From Alphaproteobacteria bacterium (GTDB taxonomy: Bacteria; Pseudomonadota; Alphaproteobacteria; DSM-16000; Inquilinaceae), in the NCBI GenBank assembly GCA_028281925.1, contig JANQIX010000029.1, forward strand, positions 18,303 to 82,302: 64,000 nucleotides of DNA. Direction: 5' to 3'. Of this stretch, positions 54,440-63,600 are shown one piece after another. The position numbers and the translations under genes were made by a program. Every line of letters starts with the position of its first letter. Position 1 is the first letter of the stretch. The notes below the pieces were generated by a model. The model did not search any database. It was not told where the DNA came from and was given only the letters and a program-made list of their open reading frames with translations.

Positions 54440-55033
54440 ATGATCCGCAGTCTTTGCATCGGCCTTGCCATGGTGCTGCTGGTCGCGGCCTGCCAGACCC
54501 AGCGCTCAAGCGTGGTGTCGGGCGGCTCGGTCAGCGGCGGCAGCAGCGCATCCCCTGTCGCTGCGCGGCCCTCCAATTCGCTCTTCCCCGACATACCGGC
54601 GTCGACGCTGCCGCATCCGCCCGGCTCTTGCCTGACGGATGACGAGATTCGCGCTGACCAGTTCATGCTGCTGAAGACGCAGATGATGCTGGCAGGTCTT
54701 ACCTGCACGGGTCCCTATAACGATGGGAACACGTTCGGCCATTATCAGGACTTCATCCTGACCCATGCGTCGACCATCCGCGATGCGCAGAACACGATGG
54801 CACGGTTTCTGAGCCGGTATCGTTCGGGCAATCCCAACCGTCTGTTCGATACTTATGCGACCTCGTATTCCAACAATGAGGCGCAGGTGATGAACCAGGT
54901 GTCCGGCGGCCGTTATTGCCAGGCGCTGCAGAACCGGTTCTACAGCGCCTCGTCGTTCTCGGCGGCTGAGATGCAGAGTTTCCTGAACCAGGCGCTGGAA
55001 CAGACCCGTTCGCGGTATCAGGTCTGCGGATAG
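54440..55033 (+). CDS. hypothetical lipoprotein
   Basis: A 197-residue protein with a lipoprotein signal peptide; the lipobox is LVAAC with C18. A Ser/Gly/Val-rich linker (about 20-45) leads to a conserved-looking domain with four cysteines (GSCLTDDEIRADQF, GLTCTGPYN, GRYCQAL and the terminal VCG), probably two disulfides. I do not recognise the family. GAGGAG lies upstream of the ATG. It is followed by the convergent ugp operon. Confidence 0.75.
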   Translation: MIRSLCIGLAMVLLVAACQTQRSSVVSGGSVSGGSSASPVAARPSNSLFPDIPASTLPHPPGSCLTDDEIRADQFMLLKTQMMLAGLTCTGPYNDGNTFGHYQDFILTHASTIRDAQNTMARFLSRYRSGNPNRLFDTYATSYSNNEAQVMNQVSGGRYCQALQNRFYSASSFSAAEMQSFLNQALEQTRSRYQVCG

Positions 55034-55096
55034 GCAGCTGTCTTTGGGTATTGATGGCGGCCCACGGCCAGCGCCGGCGGGCCGCTCTTCATCTTC

Positions 55097-56203
55097 TCAA
55101 CTGCGTGCGGACAGCGAGCGACCCGTCGCCTTGTCGAAGAGTTGCAGCGCGCCCGGCTCGACTGTCAGGGTCAGCGTCATTCCGGGCGTCACGGTGACTG
55201 AACCCGGCAGACGAGCCAACAACCGATCCTCCGTACCGTCGAGGCGGCTGTGCACGACCGTGTCGGCACCAAGCGCTTCGATCAGATCGACGGCGACCTG
55301 AACCTCGTTACCCGAAGGTGCTGCCGCGCCGTTGGCGGCCGGCGCCAGATGCTCGGGCCTTACGCCCACGGTCACGTCCTCCCCACCAGCTAGTCCGCCG
55401 GTCAGCTGGGTCGCCAGACGCACACCGCCGGTAAGCTCCACGGCTCCGCCGTCCGCCGTCACGCGGCCGGGCAGGAAATTCATGGCGGGCGACCCGATGA
55501 AGCCGGCGACGAACACGCTGGCCGGATTGCGGTAGACCTCAAGCGGTGTCCCGATCTGCTCGGCAATCCCGTCCTTCATCACCATCAGACGGTCGGCCAG
55601 AGTCATGGCTTCGACCTGGTCGTGGGTGACGTAGAGGCTGGTGGTACCGAGCCGCTGTTGCAGGCGCTTGATCTCCACCCGCATCTGCGTGCGCAGCTTG
55701 GCATCCAAGTTGGACAGCGGCTCGTCGAAAAGGAACACCGACGGTTCCCGCACGATCGCGCGCCCCATGGCGACACGCTGGCGCTGGCCGCCGGACAGCG
55801 CCCGCGGTTTGCGGAAGAGAAAGTCAGACAGCTCCAGGATTGCCGCAGCCTCACGCACTCGGCGGTCGATCTCCGCCTTCGGCAGCTTCTGAATGCGCAG
55901 GCCGTAGCTCATGTTGCCGTAGACATTCATATGCGGGTAGAGCGCGTAGTTTTGGAACACCATGGCGATGTTCCGATCTTTCGGCTCCAGCTCGTTCACC
56001 ACGCGGCCGTCGATGGCGATGTCACCTGACGTAATCCGCTCCAGCCCCGCAACCATGCGCAACAGGGTTGATTTGCCGCAACCTGACGGGCCCAGCATCA
56101 CCAGGAACTCGCCATCGGCGATGGCACAGTCGATGCCCTTGATGGTTTCGAAGGCCAAGCCCGCATAGGTCTTGCGGACGCCGCGGATATCGACCGTTGC
56201 CAT
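55097..56203 (-). CDS. ugpC: sn-glycerol-3-phosphate import ATP-binding protein
   Basis: A 368-residue ABC ATPase. Walker A is GPSGCGKST (residues 38-46), the signature is [16 protein letters not shown], Walker B is [16 protein letters not shown], and the C-terminal OB-fold (TOBE) typical of sugar-type importers is present ([13 protein letters not shown]). The ATG at 56203 starts the homologous part. It is the last gene of ugpB-ugpA-ugpE-ugpC; the binding protein and permeases decide the glycerol-3-phosphate assignment. Confidence 0.93.
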   Translation of the reverse strand: MATVDIRGVRKTYAGLAFETIKGIDCAIADGEFLVMLGPSGCGKSTLLRMVAGLERITSGDIAIDGRVVNELEPKDRNIAMVFQNYALYPHMNVYGNMSYGLRIQKLPKAEIDRRVREAAAILELSDFLFRKPRALSGGQRQRVAMGRAIVREPSVFLFDEPLSNLDAKLRTQMRVEIKRLQQRLGTTSLYVTHDQVEAMTLADRLMVMKDGIAEQIGTPLEVYRNPASVFVAGFIGSPAMNFLPGRVTADGGAVELTGGVRLATQLTGGLAGGEDVTVGVRPEHLAPAANGAAAPSGNEVQVAVDLIEALGADTVVHSRLDGTEDRLLARLPGSVTVTPGMTLTLTVEPGALQLFDKATGRSLSARS

Positions 56204-56208
56204 ATCTC

Positions 56209-57138
56209 TTACTTCTCGCTCTCGATCAGGCCCTTCACGAACCATCGCTGCATGAACACGACCACCAGTACGGGCGGGATCATGGCCAGGATGGTTGTGG
56301 CCATGGCGATCGGCCAATCCACCTGTCCGTCCCCCACCGCCAGCATGCGGTTCAGGCCGATCTGTACCGTCAGCAGGTTATCGGTGATGAGAAGCGGCCA
56401 GAGATACTGGTTCCAGCCGTAGATGAAGAGGATCACGAACAGCGCCGCGATGTTGGTGCGCGACAGCGGCAGCAGGATGTCCTTGAAGAACCGCAGCGGT
56501 CCGGCGCCGTCCATGCGCGCGGCTTCTGCCAGTTCGTCCGGCACGGTCATGAACACCTGGCGGAACAGGAACGTCGCGGTGGCTGAGGCAATCAGCGGAA
56601 TGGTCAGGCCGGCGAACGTGTCCAGCATGTTCCATTTTAGCGCGATCTCGATCGAGAACAGCCAGGCGACGGCGTCGGTGATGCCAACCGCGTCGAGCAG
56701 ATGCTGGATCGGCGCCAGGGCATTGGCCGCCACCTCATAGGTCGGCACGATGCGCACTTCCACGGGCAGCATCAGCGTGATGAAGATCATCCAGAAGAAG
56801 CCCATCCGGAAGGGGAACCGGAAATAGACGATGGCGAAGGCCGACAAGAGCGAGATGGCGATCTTGGCCACGGCGATCACCATGGCCATGACGAAGCTGT
56901 TCCAGAGCATCGTGCCGACAGGTGCATTGCCGGCGCTCTCGGAGCCGCTCGTTATGGCGCGCACATAGTTGTCCCAGAGATGGGCGCCCGGAAGCATCGG
57001 CATGGGCGCCTGGGCAATCGTCCGCAGGTCGTGTGACGAAGCGACGAAGGCGACATAAATTGGGAAAAAAACGACCACCACGCCCAGGATCAGGACGGCG
57101 TGGCCGATCAGCGCCTGCCAGCGGCGGTTCTCCACCAT
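56209..57138 (-). CDS. ugpE: sn-glycerol-3-phosphate ABC transporter permease
   Basis: A 309-residue inner-membrane permease with six helices. The EAA loop that contacts the ATPase is [25 protein letters not shown]. Its ATG shares one base with the stop of ugpA, and ugpC starts five bases after its own stop. The length is slightly above the 280 usual for UgpE because of a longer loop after helix 1. Confidence 0.93.
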   Translation of the reverse strand: MVENRRWQALIGHAVLILGVVVVFFPIYVAFVASSHDLRTIAQAPMPMLPGAHLWDNYVRAITSGSESAGNAPVGTMLWNSFVMAMVIAVAKIAISLLSAFAIVYFRFPFRMGFFWMIFITLMLPVEVRIVPTYEVAANALAPIQHLLDAVGITDAVAWLFSIEIALKWNMLDTFAGLTIPLIASATATFLFRQVFMTVPDELAEAARMDGAGPLRFFKDILLPLSRTNIAALFVILFIYGWNQYLWPLLITDNLLTVQIGLNRMLAVGDGQVDWPIAMATTILAMIPPVLVVVFMQRWFVKGLIESEK

Positions 57139-58025
57139 CAGTAATGCACCCTGCGCTCGATGTAGCGGAACTGCACCACGGTCAGGGCGATGACGATGAT
57201 CATCAGCACCACCGATTGTGCGGAGGATCCGCCGAGGTCGAGGCCGACGAAGCCGTCGCTATAGACCTTGTAGACCAGGATGTTGGTAGCTCCGGGGGAG
57301 CCCGGACCACCGCTGGTCACGGCGTCGATGATCCCGAACGTGTCGAAGAAGGCATAGACGATGTTGACGACCAGCAGAAAGAATGTGGTCGGGGACAGCA
57401 GGGGGAAGATGATCGTCCAGAACCGGCGGGTCGGGCTGGCACCGTCGATCGCCGCTGCCTCGATCAGGCTCTTCGGGATCGCCTGCAGGCCGGCCAGGAA
57501 GAACAGGAAATTATAGCTGATCTGCTTCCACGCGGCGGCGAGGATCACCAGCATCATCGCCTCGTTGCCGTGCACATGGTAGTTCCAGTCATAGCCCAGC
57601 TGGTCGAGCATGTAGGCGACGATGCCGATGGTCGGCTGGAACATGAACAGCCACAGCACGCCTGCGATCACCGGTGCGATGGCATAGGGGGCGATCAGCA
57701 GGGTCTTGTAGCCGGTGGCGCCGCGGATCACGCGGTCGGCCATCGTGGCCAGGAACAGGGCGACGCCCATGGACAAGAGCGTCACCAGCAGACTGAAAAC
57801 CAGCGTGATCTGAATGCTGTGATAGTAGAACGGATCGCCGAACAGCCTGATGTAGTTGTCGAACCAGACGAAGGCCGTGCGCAGGCCGAACGGGTCTTCC
57901 CGCTGGAACGACTGGCCGACCGCCTGTATCGCCGGCCAGATGAAGAACAGCAGCGTGATCAGGATCTGCGGCGCAACCAGCAGGTACGGCAACGTCCGGC
58001 TGTTGAAGGTGACCCGCTTTTGCAT
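57138..58025 (-). CDS. ugpA: sn-glycerol-3-phosphate ABC transporter permease
   Basis: A 295-residue inner-membrane permease. The EAA loop is [23 protein letters not shown] (A and G at the expected places), with about six helices and the C-terminal RRVHY. It follows ugpB after 140 bases that contain a stable hairpin and overlaps ugpE by one base. Confidence 0.93.
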   Translation of the reverse strand: MQKRVTFNSRTLPYLLVAPQILITLLFFIWPAIQAVGQSFQREDPFGLRTAFVWFDNYIRLFGDPFYYHSIQITLVFSLLVTLLSMGVALFLATMADRVIRGATGYKTLLIAPYAIAPVIAGVLWLFMFQPTIGIVAYMLDQLGYDWNYHVHGNEAMMLVILAAAWKQISYNFLFFLAGLQAIPKSLIEAAAIDGASPTRRFWTIIFPLLSPTTFFLLVVNIVYAFFDTFGIIDAVTSGGPGSPGATNILVYKVYSDGFVGLDLGGSSAQSVVLMIIVIALTVVQFRYIERRVHY

Positions 58026-58077
58026 GCTGATATCGAGCTTGAAACTTTCGGGGTGCCAATAGAGGCAGGATAGCGAT

Positions 58078-58109
58078 GGGGCCGCCCAGGACTAGTCCCG
58101 AGCGGCCCC
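58078..58109 (-). promoter_or_regulatory. intercistronic hairpin between ugpB and ugpA
   Basis: GGGGCCGC (58078-58085) pairs perfectly with GCGGCCCC (58102-58109), and the loop contains the ten-base palindrome GGACTAGTCC. Such stems after binding-protein genes commonly protect the upstream message or cause partial termination, so that the binding protein is made in excess over the permeases. No T-run follows. Confidence 0.5.
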
Positions 58110-58165
58110 TGCGGTCCTTCCCGCCGTCAACCTGCCGACGCTATCGTCCGAAGGCAGGCCGGATG

Positions 58166-59485
58166 TCAGCTGTTGTCGCCTTCGAACTGGCGCAACAGAT
58201 CGTTACCGCGCTCGACCGCGGCGTCCAGGCCCTCCTGGGCGGTCTTGTCGCCGGCCCAGATGGCTTCCAGCTCTTCGTTGATGATGTCGCGGATCTGTAC
58301 GAAGCTGCCGAACCGCAGGCCCTTGGAGTTCGGCGTCGGCGCATGCAGGTTGATCTGGCGGATCGAGGTGTCCGTGCCGGGGTTCTCGGCATAGAAGCCC
58401 TGCTCTTCCGTCAGCTCTGCCGCCGCCGTGGTGATCGGCAGATAGCCGGTGAACTGGTGCCATTCGGCCTGCACTTCCGGCGATGACAGATAGGAGAAGA
58501 AGGCCGCGGCGCCGTCATAGACCTCGGAATCCTGACCCTGCAGCACCCACAGCGTCGCACCGCCGATGATCGAGTTCTGCGGACCGCCGTCCGGACCCTG
58601 GGCCACATCCGGCCAATACGGCAGCATGCCGACGCCGAAGTCGAAATCGACGCTGTCGACGATGCCGGCATAGGCGGCCGAGCTGTTCATGTACATGGCA
58701 CATTCGCCGCTGTAGAACAGGCCCGCGCTGTCGCTGCGGCGGCCGCCATACTTGAAGATACCGTCAGCCTGCCAGTCCGCCAGCGCCTGGATATGCGCCA
58801 CATGCGCAGCGCTGTTGATCGCCAACTCGGTTCCCAGGCCTTCAAAACCGTTCGACAGCGTGCCGATCGGGATGTTGTGCCAGGCCGAGAAGTTTTCGAT
58901 CTGCACCCAACTCTGCCAGCCGGTGGTGAAGCCGCAGGAGGCATGGCCACCGTCGATGATCTGGCGCGCCGCCGCTTCCAGTTCGGGCCAGGTGGTCGGC
59001 GCTTCCTCCACGCCGGCGGCCTCGAAGATCGCCTGGTTGTAGTAGAGAACCGGCGTGGAGCTGTTGAACGGCATCGACAGCATGTTGCCGTCCGGATCTG
59101 TATAATAGCCCGTCACGGCGGCGAGATAGTCGGCCGGGTCGAAGTCGGCCCCATGCTCCGCCATCAGCTCATAGACGGGATAGATGGCGCCTTCGGCCGC
59201 CATCATGGTGGCGGTACCGACCTCGAACACCTGCACGATCGCCGGCTGCTCACCCGCGCGGAAGGCGGCGATGGCGGCCGTCATCGTCTCGGTGTAGTTG
59301 CCCTTGTAGACGGCCGTCAGGACATAGTCGTCCTGCGAGGCGTTAAAGTTGGCGGCGATCTCGTCGACCTTCTCGCCCAGAGCGCCGCCCATGGCGTGCC
59401 ACCACTGGACCTCCACCTGAGCGTGGGCCGCGCCAGCGGCCAGCACGATGGCCGGCGCCGCGGCCAATGCGGTGCGCAGTGTCAT
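58166..59485 (-). CDS. ugpB: sn-glycerol-3-phosphate ABC transporter substrate-binding protein
   Basis: A 439-residue periplasmic binding protein. The signal peptide is residues 1-22 (ending AAHAQ). VEVQWWHAMGGALGEKVDEI at the mature start and FNASQDDYVLTAVYKGNYTE are UgpB signatures, and GYLPITTAAAEL lies near the C-terminal hinge. GGGAGA precedes the ATG at 59485. It is the first gene of the ugp operon. I see no clear Pho box in the 176-base leader. Confidence 0.94.
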   Translation of the reverse strand: MTLRTALAAAPAIVLAAGAAHAQVEVQWWHAMGGALGEKVDEIAANFNASQDDYVLTAVYKGNYTETMTAAIAAFRAGEQPAIVQVFEVGTATMMAAEGAIYPVYELMAEHGADFDPADYLAAVTGYYTDPDGNMLSMPFNSSTPVLYYNQAIFEAAGVEEAPTTWPELEAAARQIIDGGHASCGFTTGWQSWVQIENFSAWHNIPIGTLSNGFEGLGTELAINSAAHVAHIQALADWQADGIFKYGGRRSDSAGLFYSGECAMYMNSSAAYAGIVDSVDFDFGVGMLPYWPDVAQGPDGGPQNSIIGGATLWVLQGQDSEVYDGAAAFFSYLSSPEVQAEWHQFTGYLPITTAAAELTEEQGFYAENPGTDTSIRQINLHAPTPNSKGLRFGSFVQIRDIINEELEAIWAGDKTAQEGLDAAVERGNDLLRQFEGDNS

Positions 59486-59598
59486 TCCCGATCTCCCTGT
59501 ATGCGTTCGGCTTCGCCGTTGGCTGTACAGGACGGATGATTGCAGGTGTGTGACACCGTTGGGAAGGTTGGATGACACGCCGGGACACAGAAATCGGT

Positions 59599-59623
59599 GA
59601 CGCCGACGACGCAGGCCGGCGTC
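59599..59623 (-). terminator. hairpin between the small gene and ugpB
   Basis: GACGCCG (59599-59605) and CGGCGTC (59617-59623) form a seven-pair stem with an 11-base loop, about 40 bases after the 80-codon gene on the minus strand. A T-rich patch (ATTTCTGT) follows. It probably ends that transcript before the ugpB leader. Confidence 0.4.
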
Positions 59624-59661
59624 GGCTATCGGTATCGAAGAATTCGGGGCGCGGGCCGCAC

Positions 59662-59904
59662 CTATTCGACGTCGCGCAGCACCTTCTTGGCGCGTTCCAG
59701 AGCTTCTTGGAAGTGGCGCGGACGGGCGTCATAGGGCGCCACCGCCTGAGCGTGCATGACGAAATAGCCGAAGTGGTGCTTCAGCATTTCGGCCTGTTCC
59801 AGCTTCGAGGCCAATGAGAGCAGGTAATCGTACAGGTCCTGGTCCTTGTGCTTGTCCAGGTACTCCTGGGCCTTGCCGTACAATTCCTCGATGCTCTCGT
59901 TCAT
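59662..59904 (-). CDS. small helical protein of unknown function
   Basis: An 80-residue, charged, probably all-helical protein (ESIEELYGKAQEYLDKHK near the start, EALERAKKVLRDVE at the end). It contains LASKLEQAEMLKHHFGYFV, which may form an amphipathic helix. No domain is recognisable. The codon use matches its neighbours and the ATG at 59904 follows a plausible GGGAGCC. It lies between hemW and ugpB in the same direction, with 76 bases to hemW. Confidence 0.6.
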   Translation of the reverse strand: MNESIEELYGKAQEYLDKHKDQDLYDYLLSLASKLEQAEMLKHHFGYFVMHAQAVAPYDARPRHFQEALERAKKVLRDVE

Positions 59905-59980
59905 CGATGGCTCCCGCGACGCGACGCAATCTCAAGGTCCGTATTGCACGATCGCGACGCCTGCGCAAGGCGGTGAGGGA

Positions 59981-61144
59981 TCATCCCATCAGTGCTGCAA
60001 GTACGGCGTTCAGCCTCAGGCGCCCAGCCGGGGTGGCCTTCAAGCGCAGCCCATCGCGTTGCAGGAACCCGCCATCCACCAATGGGGCAAGCTGGCTCTG
60101 ATCGAGGCCGTTTGACGGCGTATCATCGCCGGCCGTTGCGATGCGGTCGAGGGCCACGCCCTCTGTCAGGCGCAGCCCCATCAAAAGCTTCTCGCGCCAC
60201 TGAAGGTCGGGGTTGATCTGCTCGCGCGGGTGTTCGCCGTGGCCCAGCCGTTCTGTCCGTTCCAGCCATATCTCCGGCGCGCGGTGGGTTCGCGTGGCCC
60301 ATTTGCGCCCGCCCAGGGTCAGGCGACCATGGGCGCCCGGTCCAACGCCGACATAGTCGCCGTACCGCCAATACGTCAGATTGTGGCGGGATTCCTCGCC
60401 TGGCCGAGCATGGTTTGAGATCTCGTATGCCGGCAGGCCGGCTGCGTCCGTGACCTCTGCGGTCGTTTCGAAGAGTGCCGCTTGCGCGTCCTCATCGGGA
60501 AGCACCAGCGCGCCGCGAGCCGCCAGCGGGTGAAAGGCGGTGCCGGGTTCAATGGTGAGCTGATAGAGCGACAGGTGGCCGTCTGCGAGAGTCAGGGCAG
60601 CGTTCAGCTCTTGCCGCCAATCCGCCACCGACTGGCCGGGCCGGGCGTAGATCAGGTCGAACGACCAGCGCGGGAAGGTTCGCGCCGCAAGCGTCAGGGC
60701 ACGCAGGGCATCCGCCTTGTCGTGGCCGCGGCCGAGGGTGTGTAGCGCGTCGTCGTCCAACGCCTGCACGCCAAGCGACACCCGGTTGACCCCGGCGGCA
60801 CGGTAGTCCGCGAACCGGTTAGCTTCGACCGATGTCGGGTTCGCTTCCAGCGTGATCTCAATGTCCGCAGCGGCTTGCCATCGCCCGGCCGCGCGATTGA
60901 TGACGGCGGCGACCGTCGCCGGCGCCATGAGCGACGGCGTGCCGCCGCCGAAGAAGATGGAGGTGAGTCGGCGGTCAGTTGTCTCGTTAGCGAAATGATC
61001 GAGTTCGGTCAGCAGCGCGGACCGCCACCGATCCTGATCGATGCTGTCCCGGACATGGCTGTTGAAATCGCAATAGGGGCACTTCGACAGGCAGAAAGGC
61101 CAATGGACATAAAGGGCAAAGCCCTGGTCAGCAACGATCGTCAC
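59981..61144 (-). CDS. hemW: radical SAM family haem chaperone HemW
   Basis: A 387-residue protein related to HemN. The radical SAM cluster site is CLSKCPYC (C18, C22, C25) in YVHWPFCLSKCPYCDFNSH. FFGGGTPSLM, EANPTSVEANRF and NRVSLGVQALDDDALHTLGR follow as expected. The missing HemN-specific tail and the CDF triplet after the third Cys suggest HemW, a haem-binding chaperone, rather than coproporphyrinogen dehydrogenase. It begins four bases after rdgB. Confidence 0.93.
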   Translation of the reverse strand: MTIVADQGFALYVHWPFCLSKCPYCDFNSHVRDSIDQDRWRSALLTELDHFANETTDRRLTSIFFGGGTPSLMAPATVAAVINRAAGRWQAAADIEITLEANPTSVEANRFADYRAAGVNRVSLGVQALDDDALHTLGRGHDKADALRALTLAARTFPRWSFDLIYARPGQSVADWRQELNAALTLADGHLSLYQLTIEPGTAFHPLAARGALVLPDEDAQAALFETTAEVTDAAGLPAYEISNHARPGEESRHNLTYWRYGDYVGVGPGAHGRLTLGGRKWATRTHRAPEIWLERTERLGHGEHPREQINPDLQWREKLLMGLRLTEGVALDRIATAGDDTPSNGLDQSQLAPLVDGGFLQRDGLRLKATPAGRLRLNAVLAALMG

Positions 61145-61147
61145 GGT

Positions 61148-61771
61148 TCAGAAACAATCACGCACGATCCGATGGAACGCCTCGGCGCGATGGCTGATCG
61201 AATGTTTCGCAGCCGGATCCATTTCGCCGAAGGTAATCGCATGGCCGACCGGAATGAATACGGGATCGAAACCAAATCCCCTGTCGCCACGCGGTGGCCA
61301 GGTGAGCGTGCCGTGCACGACGCCCTCGACGATATGTATTCGACCGTCGGGCCACGCCAAAGCGAGGGCGCAGACGAAATGCGCCGACCGGTCGCGATGG
61401 CTGCTTTCGGTCAACGCGGCTTCGAGCCGCTGCATGCCCCATTGGAAGTCCCGGCTGCCGTCCGGTCGCTCGGCCCAGCGCGCGGTGTGGATGCCGGGCG
61501 CGCCGCCCAGGGCATGAACTGCAAGGCCACTGTCGTCCGATAGCGCGGGATGGCCGGTACCGTCGGCAACGAAGCGAGCCTTCAGCGCCGCATTCGCCGC
61601 AAAGCTTGTTCCGGTTTCTTCCGGATCGATCAGATCGAAGTCGCCGGCCGACGGTATGTTGGCGACGCGGCCGGCCAGAAGATCGCGGATTTCCCGGATC
61701 TTTCCCGCGTTGTGGCTGGCCACCACCAGCGTATCGCCGGCAAAGCGATGGGCCATGGGGGCGTCGGGCAT
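61148..61771 (-). CDS. rdgB: RdgB/HAM1 family non-canonical purine NTP pyrophosphatase
   Basis: A 207-residue enzyme that hydrolyses dITP, XTP and related nucleotides. TLVVASHNAGKIREIRDLL is the substrate-binding start, TSFAANAALKARF and ALSDDSGLAVHALGGAPG supply the metal and catalytic residues, and GFGFDPVFIPVG ends the active site. Its ATG shares one base with the stop of the acyl-CoA dehydrogenase gene. The rdgB-hemW pair is a common arrangement. Confidence 0.96.
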   Translation of the reverse strand: MPDAPMAHRFAGDTLVVASHNAGKIREIRDLLAGRVANIPSAGDFDLIDPEETGTSFAANAALKARFVADGTGHPALSDDSGLAVHALGGAPGIHTARWAERPDGSRDFQWGMQRLEAALTESSHRDRSAHFVCALALAWPDGRIHIVEGVVHGTLTWPPRGDRGFGFDPVFIPVGHAITFGEMDPAAKHSISHRAEAFHRIVRDCF

Positions 61772-63567
61772 CAGAAGGCCTCGGGCTCGACTGCCATCAC
61801 GGTGCCCGCACCGCTGGCGATGGCGGCGGCATGGGCACTTGCATGGGGCAGAATCCGCTGCAGGTAAAACTCCGCGGTCTTACGCTTGGTGTTGTGAAAG
61901 CGCGCCTCGGCATCGGAGCCGCCGGCCTTCGACTTGGCGATCAAGCCCATGCGCGCCCAGAGATAGCCGATGGTGACGTGGCCCAGCAGCTTCAGATAGT
62001 CATGGGCCGCGGCCGCCCCTTCGGTCGGGTCGGCAAGCGCCGCCTGCGCCATGCCCACGGTCACCCGCTGCAGCCGGCCGAACGCCTTGGCCAACGGCAT
62101 GACCAGCGATGCGGCCGCCGGATCTTCGGCATGCTGGCTCAAAAACGCATCAATCGGGTGGAAGGCCTGCCGCAGCAGCCGGCCGGTGGCTTCCGGCAGT
62201 TTGCGGCCGACCAGATCCAGTGCCTGGATGCCATTGGTGCCCTCATAGATCCGGGCGATGCGGACGTCGCGAACCAATTGCTCGATCCCCGTGTCGCGGA
62301 CATAGCCATAGCCGCCATGCACCTGGATCGCCAGGTCGGCGACCTCTTGCCCCAGATCGGTCAGGTGTGCCTTCACCACCGGCGTCATCAGGGCCACCAG
62401 ATCGTCGGCCGCCTGCCGCTGCGCCGGGTCGGGGTGGCGCATCGCCACATCCACGTGAAGGGCAGTCCAATAGGCCAGGGCCCGACCGCCTTCGACCTGC
62501 GCCTTCATAGTCATCAGCATGCGCCGGACATCCGCATGCTCGATGATGGGAACGGCACTCCCGTTGGCCCCGCTTCCCGTAAGCGGGCGGCCCTGGGGTC
62601 TTTCGCGGGCATAGGCCCGGGCGTTCTGATAGGCGGTTTCCGCGACGCCCAGCCCCTGCATGCCAACGGCCAGGCGCGCAACGTTCATCATCGTGAACAT
62701 GGCCCGCATGCCCTTGTGCGGCGCCCCGACTAACCAAGCCGTCGCGTCATTGAAGGTCATCGTGCAGGTGGGGGAGGCGTGCAGCCCCATCTTGTGCTCG
62801 ATGCCCATGCACAGCACGCCGTTGCGCTGCCCCGGCCGTACAGCACCGTTCTCCTCCGCCGGCAGGAACTTTGGCACCAGGAACAGGCTGATGCCGCGCG
62901 TCCCTGCCGGTGCGTCGGGCAGCCGCGCCAGCACCAGATGCACAATGTTCTCCGCCATATCGTGCTCGCCGGCCGTGATGAAGATCTTGGTGCCGGAGAG
63001 GCGATAGGTCCCATCATCCGCCGGCGCGGCCTTGGCGCGGATCAGGCCAAGATCGCTGCCGCATTGCGGCTCGGTCAGGCACATGGTGCCGGTCCATGTC
63101 CCGTCGGACAGCTTCGGCAGATAGAGATCCTTCAAGCCATCGTCGGCGTGCTGGAGAATGGCGTTGTAGGCGCCGTGGCTGAGGCCGGGCACCGCGGTGA
63201 ATGCCATGTTGCCGGAGATCATGATCTCGTCGATCACGAAATTGACCAGGGCCGGCAAGCCCTGGCCGCCATAGCGGGGGTCGGACGTCACAGCGGTCCA
63301 GCCGCCGGCAGCGTACTTCGCGTACGCCTCGGGGAATCCGGCCGGCGTACGCACGACACCGTTGTCGTAAACGCAGCCTTCCGCGTCGCCGGACTGGTTC
63401 AGTGGGAACAGCACCGTCTCCGACATGCGCGCGGCTTCGGCCAACACGGCATCGATCACGTCCGGCGTCGCCTCTTCCAGCCCCGGCAGGTCCGGCAGTT
63501 GGTCGGCGCCGACAACGTCGCGCAAGACGAAGCGGATGTCGTCCAACGGCGCGCGGTAGGTCGTCAT
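61771..63567 (-). CDS. acyl-CoA dehydrogenase (AcdA/DmdC-like, with C-terminal extension)
   Basis: A 598-residue flavoprotein of the long acyl-CoA dehydrogenase branch with an extra C-terminal domain. TMCLTEPQCGSDLGLIRAKA and the flavin-contact region GTKIFITAGEHDMAENIVHLVLA are present, and ARIYEGTNGIQALDLVGRKL marks the C-terminal catalytic half. DmdC, the 3-methylmercaptopropionyl-CoA dehydrogenase, is in this branch, but no dmd neighbours are seen, so a general fatty acyl substrate is equally likely. It is downstream of a FadB/FadJ-like gene. Confidence 0.92.
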   Translation of the reverse strand: MTTYRAPLDDIRFVLRDVVGADQLPDLPGLEEATPDVIDAVLAEAARMSETVLFPLNQSGDAEGCVYDNGVVRTPAGFPEAYAKYAAGGWTAVTSDPRYGGQGLPALVNFVIDEIMISGNMAFTAVPGLSHGAYNAILQHADDGLKDLYLPKLSDGTWTGTMCLTEPQCGSDLGLIRAKAAPADDGTYRLSGTKIFITAGEHDMAENIVHLVLARLPDAPAGTRGISLFLVPKFLPAEENGAVRPGQRNGVLCMGIEHKMGLHASPTCTMTFNDATAWLVGAPHKGMRAMFTMMNVARLAVGMQGLGVAETAYQNARAYARERPQGRPLTGSGANGSAVPIIEHADVRRMLMTMKAQVEGGRALAYWTALHVDVAMRHPDPAQRQAADDLVALMTPVVKAHLTDLGQEVADLAIQVHGGYGYVRDTGIEQLVRDVRIARIYEGTNGIQALDLVGRKLPEATGRLLRQAFHPIDAFLSQHAEDPAAASLVMPLAKAFGRLQRVTVGMAQAALADPTEGAAAAHDYLKLLGHVTIGYLWARMGLIAKSKAGGSDAEARFHNTKRKTAEFYLQRILPHASAHAAAIASGAGTVMAVEPEAF

Positions 63568-63600
63568 GGGGCGGTCGCTCTCCTCAAGGGGCCGGTCCGG

